From NCBI GenBank assembly GCA_030746295.1, contig JASLMY010000020.1:1-36667 (forward strand): DNA of 36,667 nucleotides, read 5' to 3'. Shown here one piece after another: positions 31,999-36,667 of the stretch (positions within the stretch are counted from its first letter, which is position 1; every line of letters begins with the position of its first letter). The translations under genes and the position numbers were made by a program. The notes under the pieces were generated by a model. The model made no database searches, was not told the origin of the DNA, and saw only the letters and a list, made by a program, of their open reading frames with translations. Origin of the DNA: Alphaproteobacteria bacterium. Its GTDB lineage: Bacteria > Pseudomonadota > Alphaproteobacteria > GCA-2731375.

Positions 31999-32181
31999 TC
32001 AGTCCTTGGGCCGGCGCCGGGGGCGGGGCACCAGCTCGCCGCCGCAGTTGGGGCAGACCCGCTCCATCGCTTCGGTGCAAGGGCCGCAAAAGGTGCATTC
32101 GTAAGAGCAGATGTGGGCCTCGCCCTGCCAGTCGAGGCCGGCCTGACACTTTTCGCACACCGTCCGCATCTCCAAGGCCAT
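31999..32181 (-). CDS. DUF1272 zinc-ribbon protein
   Basis: 60-aa cysteine-rich protein matching the DUF1272 pattern: LEMRTVCEKCQAGL, HICSYECTFCGPCTEAM, VCPNCGGELVPRPRR. Paired CxxC knuckles predict one or two zinc sites. The function is unknown in the family. GGGAGG just upstream fixes ATG 32181; a longer frame to 32244 would overlap the GNAT gene. It begins 17 bases after the GNAT stop, so the two form a minus-strand operon. Confidence 0.85.
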   Translation of the reverse strand: MALEMRTVCEKCQAGLDWQGEAHICSYECTFCGPCTEAMERVCPNCGGELVPRPRRRPKD

Positions 32182-32198
32182 GCGTATCCTCCCGATGC

Positions 32199-32777
32199 TC
32201 AGTCTTGGAGCCGCGCCTCGAGGCGGGCCTTCACCGCCGGCCAATCGCTGTCAATGACGGCGAACTGGACACTGTCGCGGACATGACCGTCGCGCACCAC
32301 CATGTGGCGGCGCAAGGTCCCCTCCTCGATAGCGCCGAGCCGGTGTAGGGCGGCGCGCGAGCGCTTGTTGCGGGCGTCGCAGCGGAACTCGACCCGTTGC
32401 ATGCCCAAGGTCTCGAAAGCATGCGCCATCATCAAGAGCTTGCACTCCGGGTTGACCCGGCTGCCCCAGACATCGGGTCGATACCAGGTATGGCCGATCT
32501 CCAACCGGCGGTGCGCCGGCGCCAGGTTGAGATAGCGCGAGCTGCCGAGGACCCGGCCGTCCTCGGCGGAGAGAACCACGAAGTGAGCCTCGCGGCCGGC
32601 CGCCACCGCCCCCTGGGCGTGGGCCAACCAATCCTCGAAGCGGTTGGCGGCATCGAGGGACATGTAGGACCAGGTCGCCTCGTCCCGGGCGGCCTGGCGC
32701 AAACCCTCGGCCTGGCTCGGACCGAGAGGCTCGAGGCGAATCCAACGCCCGGCAAGACTAGTGGCTTCGATTTCCAT
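32199..32777 (-). CDS. GNAT family N-acetyltransferase (RimJ/RimL type)
   Basis: 192 aa, of the RimJ/RimL-like acetyltransferase 3 group. Seen: WIRLEPLGPSQAEGLRQAA at the start, HFVVLSAEDGRVLGSSRYLNLAPAHRRLEIGHTWYRPDVWGSRVNPECKLLMMAHAFE (acetyl-CoA region; GS-R-VN replaces the usual G-G-T-NA), and VEFRCDARNKRSRAALHRLGAIEEGTLRRH, the diagnostic C-terminal part. The acceptor is unknown. An in-frame start at 32891 exists but the family N-terminus fits ATG 32777. It is divergent from the ydcF-chaC-eamA operon. Confidence 0.87.
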   Translation of the reverse strand: MEIEATSLAGRWIRLEPLGPSQAEGLRQAARDEATWSYMSLDAANRFEDWLAHAQGAVAAGREAHFVVLSAEDGRVLGSSRYLNLAPAHRRLEIGHTWYRPDVWGSRVNPECKLLMMAHAFETLGMQRVEFRCDARNKRSRAALHRLGAIEEGTLRRHMVVRDGHVRDSVQFAVIDSDWPAVKARLEARLQD

Positions 32778-32893
32778 GACGGCCCCACTGATACGACGGC
32801 CGGCAAGGGAATGCCAACCTCCCGGCCGGGACAGGAATGTGATAGCACGGGGCGCGGCCGGCCTCGGCAGCGGCGCCCTGGAGATAGTCATCG

Positions 32894-33700
32894 ATGTCCT
32901 TCGTCCTGAGCAAGGTCTTCTGGATCATCGCCGATCCCGCGAATTTGCTTCTGATCCTGATGATCTTGGGCCTGGCGTTGCTGGCAACGCGGTGGCGGCG
33001 TCACGGTGTCCGGCTCGCCGTCGCCTGCACCGCGATCCTCGTCGTCCTGTCGATACTGCCGCTGGGCGATTGGCTGCTGAGGCCGCTCGAGGACCGGTTT
33101 CCGGCCCCCCGGGCCCTGCCCGAGCGGATCGACGGGATCGTTCTACTGGGCGGCAGCACGGACCCCAAGCTGAGCGAAGCGCGCGGCCAGCCGGCCCTCA
33201 ACCGCGCGGCTGAGCGCATCGTCGCCTTCGTCGAGCTGGGGCGCCGCTATCCCGAGGCGCGGCTGGTGGCGACGGGCGGCAGCGGCAGCCTCCAGCCAGG
33301 CCGCCTGACGGAGGCCGATATCCACCGCGAGGTCCTCGGCCAGCTCGGCTTCGACGTGGCGCGGGTCCGTTTCGAGGCGGATTCCCGCAACACCTTCGAG
33401 AATGCCCGAAACACCTTCGACCTGATGCGGCCGCAGGCAGACGAGACTTGGCTGCTGATCACCTCCGCCGTGCATATGCCGCGCTCCGTCGGCGTCTTCC
33501 GCAAGGCCGGCTGGCCGGTCACCCCCTACCCCGTCGACTACCTGACCCGGCCCCGGGCAGGGTTCCGACTCGGCTGGGGGCTCAGAGGCCTGGCGAGCTT
33601 GGGTCTCGCCGGTCACGAGTGGATCGGCCTCTTGGCCTATCACCTCCTGGGCCGCACCGATGCCTTGTATCCGGCGCCCGCCGTGGCAGCAAACCCATGA
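32894..33700 (+). CDS. YdcF/ElyC (DUF218) family membrane protein
   Basis: 268 aa with two N-terminal membrane helices (about 8-32 and 38-60) and a DUF218 domain (about 80-225). Domain landmarks are DGIVLLGGS, RYPEARLVATGGSG, ADSRNTFENARNTFDLM (conserved acidic, SxNTxENA pattern) and WLLITSAVHMPRSVGVFRKAGW. The family is tied to cell-envelope biogenesis (ElyC, SanA), mostly with unresolved chemistry. GGAG lies 10 bases before ATG 32894. Its stop overlaps the start of chaC (ATGA), giving translational coupling. Confidence 0.88.
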   Translation: MSFVLSKVFWIIADPANLLLILMILGLALLATRWRRHGVRLAVACTAILVVLSILPLGDWLLRPLEDRFPAPRALPERIDGIVLLGGSTDPKLSEARGQPALNRAAERIVAFVELGRRYPEARLVATGGSGSLQPGRLTEADIHREVLGQLGFDVARVRFEADSRNTFENARNTFDLMRPQADETWLLITSAVHMPRSVGVFRKAGWPVTPYPVDYLTRPRAGFRLGWGLRGLASLGLAGHEWIGLLAYHLLGRTDALYPAPAVAANP

Positions 33701-34407
33701 AACGGCGCCTGGTTCCCGACGGCCTGCAGCGGGAGCATTTCACCGAAGAGCGGATCATGGCGATCGCGCGGGAATTCGCACAGGGCGGCCACCTGGAGAT
33801 CCTGGGCCGGGCCGAGCGCGAGACCTCGCGGCGGGCAACGCTGGCGCGCCTGGAAAAGGGCCAGGACGTCTGGATCTTCGGCTACGGCTCGCTGATGTGG
33901 AACCCGGCCCTCGAGCTGGCGGAAACCCGCCCGGCCTTGCTGAGCGGCTACCACCGCAGCTTCTGCATCTGGACCCCGATCGGACGCGGTACGCCGGAAC
34001 AGCCCGGACTGATGCTGGCGCTGGAGGCGGGCGGGCGCTGCCGCGGCCTGGCGATGCGGATCGCCGCCGACCTGGTCGAGCCGGAGACGCAGATCGTCTG
34101 GCGCCGCGAAATGATCTCGGGCTCGTACCTGCCGCGCTGGGTTCGGGTCGTGACCGACCGGGGGCCGGTGGCGGCGATAACCTTCGTCGTCGACCGCCGC
34201 CATGCGCGCTATGCCGGCCGGCTGTCGCTGGCACGACAGATAGAGAGCATCGCCTTCGCCGAGGGGCGGCTCGGCCGCTGCTGCGACTACCTCAACAACC
34301 TGGTCTGGCATCTCGACCAGCTCGGTGTCGCCGATGGCCCCATGCACCGGCTCCTGGACCAGGTCGAGGCGCACCGTCGACAGGCTTGGCGGCCGGCCGG
34401 CGAATGA
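33697..34407 (+). CDS. chaC: ChaC-type gamma-glutamylcyclotransferase
   Basis: Predicted to cleave glutathione to 5-oxoproline and Cys-Gly in the cytosol. 236 aa. The gamma-glutamyl binding loop YGSLMWNP (residues 63-70), GYHRSFCIWT, GGRCRGLAMRI and the putative catalytic E138 in WRREM match ChaC, as does the C-terminal LNNLVWHL. It overlaps ydcF at its start and eamA at its end by 4 bases each (ATGA both times), so the three are one coupled operon. The glutathione synthesis gene gshA begins about 2 kb downstream. Confidence 0.88.
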   Translation: MKRRLVPDGLQREHFTEERIMAIAREFAQGGHLEILGRAERETSRRATLARLEKGQDVWIFGYGSLMWNPALELAETRPALLSGYHRSFCIWTPIGRGTPEQPGLMLALEAGGRCRGLAMRIAADLVEPETQIVWRREMISGSYLPRWVRVVTDRGPVAAITFVVDRRHARYAGRLSLARQIESIAFAEGRLGRCCDYLNNLVWHLDQLGVADGPMHRLLDQVEAHRRQAWRPAGE

Positions 34408-35288
34408 GCCGGCGCGCCGACAGCCGCCATGTCGGCGCGACCGGCCGCGGCATCGCCTACATGTTGGCCGGCATGGTGCTGTTGACCCTGAACGATGCCG
34501 TCGTCAAATGGCTGGTGGCCGACTATCCCGTCGGCGAGGTGCTGTTCTTTCGCGGCGCGCTGGTGGCCCTGGGCGTCGCCGCCGCGCTTTTTTGGCGCTC
34601 GGGCGCCGCCGGTTTCCGCGTCGTCGGGCGCAAGGGCCAGACATGGCGCGCCCTCCTGGTCGTCACCTCGTCGTTTCTCTTCATCGGCGGGCTCAGCTTC
34701 CTGCCGCTCGCCGACGCCATCGCCATCGCCTTCGCGGGCCCGCTGTTCACGACAGTTCTGGCGGTGCCGCTTCTGGGCGAGCGGGTCGGCTGGCGGCGCT
34801 GGTCGGCGGTGCTGGTCGGTTTCGCCGGCGTCGTGGCGATGACCCGTCCGGGCAGCGGGATCGTCCAATGGGCAGCGCTGCTGCCGCTTGGCGCCTGCCT
34901 GGCCGGCGCGCTCCGCGACGTCGTGACCCGGCGGCTTGCCGCACTGGACCCGAGCCTGCTGACGCTTCTCTGCACCACCACCGCGGTGACGCTGGCCGGG
35001 GCCGCAACACTGCCCTTCGCCTGGCGCACGCCCTCGGTCCCGGACCTCTGGCTGCTGCTGCTCTCCGCCGCCCTGCAGGCGGGGGCGCAGTTCCTGCAGC
35101 TCGAAGCGTTCCGCCACGCCGAGGCCGTCGCCGTCGTGCCCTACCGCTATTCCTCGCTGGTCTGGGCGGTACTGCTCGGCTACCTCGTCTGGGGGCATTT
35201 GCCCGACGCCACGGTCTTCCTCGGGGCGGCGACGATCGTCGCCTCGGGTCTCTACATCTGGCACCGGGAACGCCGTGTCGCGCGATGA
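34404..35288 (+). CDS. EamA/DMT family transporter
   Basis: 294-aa inner-membrane carrier of the drug/metabolite transporter superfamily, with about ten hydrophobic segments in two EamA repeats (about 15-145 and 155-285). Typical elements are LNDAVVKWL, FFRGALVAL, FIGGLSFLPLADAIAIAFAGPLFTTVLAVPLLGERV and, in the second repeat, EAVAVVPYRYSSLVWAVLLGYLVWGHLPD. Substrate unknown; coupling with chaC makes an amino acid or a glutathione breakdown product worth testing. The ATG at 34404 overlaps the chaC stop (ATGA). Confidence 0.88.
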   Translation: MSRRADSRHVGATGRGIAYMLAGMVLLTLNDAVVKWLVADYPVGEVLFFRGALVALGVAAALFWRSGAAGFRVVGRKGQTWRALLVVTSSFLFIGGLSFLPLADAIAIAFAGPLFTTVLAVPLLGERVGWRRWSAVLVGFAGVVAMTRPGSGIVQWAALLPLGACLAGALRDVVTRRLAALDPSLLTLLCTTTAVTLAGAATLPFAWRTPSVPDLWLLLLSAALQAGAQFLQLEAFRHAEAVAVVPYRYSSLVWAVLLGYLVWGHLPDATVFLGAATIVASGLYIWHRERRVAR

Positions 35289-35417
35289 TGCGCCACACTG
35301 GGCCGCGACACCTGGTCGCACCGTGCCGAGGCAGCGAATTGTAGCGACGGCCGATCAGGCTTGTATGATTATGCCTGGGATCACGGGTGTCGGAGGCCGA
35401 GGGAACGGTCGTCGAAA

Positions 35418-35431
35418 TTGATCCTGGTCAA
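35418..35431. promoter_or_regulatory. FNR/FixK-type box upstream of the FNR-family gene
   Basis: TTGATCCTGGTCAA matches the FNR consensus TTGAT-N4-ATCAA at nine of ten defined places (A to G in the right half). It lies 120 bases before the likely start of an FNR-type regulator whose recognition helix has the E-xx-SR residues that read this sequence, so autoregulation is likely. The surrounding 35289-35550 gap holds no other gene; a TATGAT at 35364-35369 may be a -10 box. Confidence 0.6.
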
Positions 35432-35550
35432 GGCGGGCACGCATAAGACGGTCTGTGCTTGCCTCGATTAGACGACCAGCCTCGAGGGGGCGAATCAAGG
35501 GGAATGTCGTCCGGCGGTCCCGCAACGGGCACGCGGACGGCGACGGGAAG

Positions 35551-36318
35551 ATGCAGATCAGGGATCAGATCACCAGAGCGAGCGAGAGAGGCTCGCGTAT
35601 CGGCGCGGCGCACCCATGCGCCGGTCACCGTGACGGCGTCTGCAGCGAGTGCGCAGTCTGCTTGTTGGCCTTCTGCTCGGTCCTCGGCGATGAGGGCATG
35701 AGCGAGCTGGAGGCGATTCGTCACGATACCGCGCACGATGCCGGGCAGGGGATCTTCGACGAAGGCGACCTCGCCAACAACGTCTACAACGTGACCGAAG
35801 GCTGCGTCAGGCTCTTTAAGCTGTTGCCCGACGGTCGCCGGCAGGTGATCGGCTTCGTCCTGCCGGGCGAGTATTTCGGCCTCGTCACCGAGCGCGAGTA
35901 TCCCCATTCGGCGGAAGCGGTAACGCCGGCCCGGTCCTGCCGCTTCAACCGCACCGCACTCGACGCCCTGGGCCAGCGCTATCCCGAGATGCAGCGGCGC
36001 ATGCTGCAGATGGCCTGGGACGAGGTCGGACGCCTGCAGGAGCAGATGGTGCTGCTGGGCCGCAAGACGCCGAAGGAGCGTATCGCCTCGTTCCTCTTGG
36101 GCCTTTCGGACCGCCACGAGCGGATCGGCTTCGAGGCCAGTCCGTTGTCGGTCGCCATGAGCCGCGGCGACATCGCCGACTACCTGGGCCTCACGGTCGA
36201 GACCGTGAGCCGCTCGTTCACCAGCCTCAAGAAGCAAGGGCTGATAGCACTTCCCGAAAGCTCACGCGTGGTGCTGAGCGATCGCGACGCTCTCATGGCG
36301 CTGGCCGGCACCGAGTAG
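35551..36318 (+). CDS. FNR-type (Crp/Fnr family) oxygen-responsive regulator
   Basis: 255-aa transcription factor, from ATG 35551. The N-terminus has a cysteine cluster (C23, C31, C34, C37, C42; the C-xx-C-x7-C pattern is C31, C34, C42) and C130 in ARSCRFNRTAL takes the place of the internal FNR cysteine, so a 4Fe-4S oxygen sensor is expected. The cyclic-nucleotide-like beta barrel spans about 60-140, the dimer helix 140-170, and the helix-turn-helix DIADYLGLTVETVSRSF holds E217, S220 and R221, which recognise TTGAT half-sites. A longer frame to GTG 35455 exists, but FNR proteins begin about 15-25 residues before the first cysteine. An FNR box lies upstream. Orthology to fnrL is likely but unproven. 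Confidence 0.88.
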   Translation: MQIRDQITRASERGSRIGAAHPCAGHRDGVCSECAVCLLAFCSVLGDEGMSELEAIRHDTAHDAGQGIFDEGDLANNVYNVTEGCVRLFKLLPDGRRQVIGFVLPGEYFGLVTEREYPHSAEAVTPARSCRFNRTALDALGQRYPEMQRRMLQMAWDEVGRLQEQMVLLGRKTPKERIASFLLGLSDRHERIGFEASPLSVAMSRGDIADYLGLTVETVSRSFTSLKKQGLIALPESSRVVLSDRDALMALAGTE

Positions 36319-36365
36319 GCGCCCACTCCCGAACGCCGGCGCCGCGAGAACGGTGATCTCCCGCG

Positions 36366-36381
36366 AATGCATATCAGCATT
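36366..36381. repeat. Short inverted repeat upstream of gshA
   Basis: AATGC (36366-36370) and GCATT (36377-36381) flank ATATCA, with CGC/GCG extending the stem around one bulged G. No T-run follows, so it is not a terminator; it may be an operator between the FNR gene and gshA. Confidence 0.25.
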
Positions 36382-36484
36382 GCGGAATGGGGGCTTGCGT
36401 CCCTGTCCGCGATCCCATTAACGTCCGCACCGGACGTCGGGGTGGCTGCCGGAACGACCAGGCGGCGCCGTGGAGGAACCTTGT

Positions 36485-36667
36485 ATGGCGGAACCGGGTC
36501 GGGCAGCCCTGCCAGCGATTGCGGACCGACGGGAGCTCGTCGCCTACCTGGAGGCGGGCTCGAAGCCGCCCTCGGATTGGCGTATCGGCACCGAGCACGA
36601 GAAGTTCGGCTTCGCGCTCGACGACTTGCGCCGCCCCCCATACGAAGGGCCGAGCGGCATCGGGGCG
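36485..36667 (+). CDS. gshA: Glutamate--cysteine ligase (N-terminal part, cut by window end)
   Basis: First step of glutathione synthesis: joins glutamate and cysteine with ATP. Only 61 codons are in the window, but they include the diagnostic SDWRIGTEHEKFGF segment (about residues 32-45) of the alphaproteobacterial/plant-type glutamate--cysteine ligase, preceded by RRELVAYLEAGSKP. GGAGG lies 8 bases before ATG 36485. The rest lies beyond the right edge. Confidence 0.88.
   Translation, partial: MAEPGRAALPAIADRRELVAYLEAGSKPPSDWRIGTEHEKFGFALDDLRRPPYEGPSGIGA

Noticed and set aside
36366..36381. An intrinsic terminator after the FNR-type gene
   Set aside because: The stem is short with a bulge, and no T-run follows.

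Overview
The window is GC-rich and densely coded, and looks like an alphaproteobacterial chromosome, probably from the Rhodospirillales or a neighbouring order. The pointers are a class I (archaeal-type) lysyl-tRNA synthetase, an FNR/FnrL-type regulator with an N-terminal cysteine cluster, the start of a glutamate-cysteine ligase of the alphaproteobacterial/plant type, and a DUF1272 zinc-ribbon protein. This taxonomic call is inference from protein style, not from a marker alignment. I see no rRNA, tRNA, CRISPR array, transposase or phage gene.

Bases 1-11 kb: the tail of lysS and a GNAT acetyltransferase; then, behind an AT-rich regulatory island with two inverted repeats, a PAS/degenerate-GGDEF/EAL phosphodiesterase and a GGEEF diguanylate cyclase in tandem. 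A full-length cyanophycin synthetase, a class IV aminotransferase and pyrD follow. A second AT-rich island precedes a globin-coupled (heme, O2-sensing) diguanylate cyclase. Three c-di-GMP enzymes therefore lie within 9.2 kb.

Bases 11-25 kb: an MFS transporter translationally coupled to a methyltransferase, a solitary two-TM protein, and a PhyH-type Fe(II)/2-oxoglutarate oxygenase. Two blocks of CoA chemistry diverge from about 17.9 kb: on the minus strand an acyl-CoA synthetase, a tandem-hotdog thioesterase and a crotonase; on the plus strand D-tartrate dehydratase (tarD), an isochorismatase-fold protein lacking its catalytic residues, a CaiB/BaiF CoA-transferase and a second crotonase lacking both classical glutamates. 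An orphan Phd/YefM antitoxin that runs into an 84-bp nested palindrome comes next. It is followed by a PhyH oxygenase divergent from an LLM-type oxidoreductase and an HD-domain protein that keeps all six metal ligands of the PhnZ/MIOX mixed-valent diiron oxygenases. That last locus is the best candidate for an undescribed oxidative pathway.

Bases 25-36.7 kb: a cluster of 17-21-bp palindromes (REP-like); a minus-strand operon of glutathionyl-hydroquinone reductase, CoA-transferase and a small membrane protein; an amidase followed by a double-CDGSH plus Rieske iron-sulfur protein; an SDR; an unknown protein overlapping a PIMT-like methyltransferase; GNAT plus DUF1272; and a coupled ydcF-chaC-eamA operon. 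The window ends with an FNR-type regulator carrying a near-consensus FNR box upstream of its own gene, and the start of gshA. Glutathione metabolism (hydroquinone reductase, ChaC, GshA) and oxygen sensing (globin-DGC, FNR) recur across the window.
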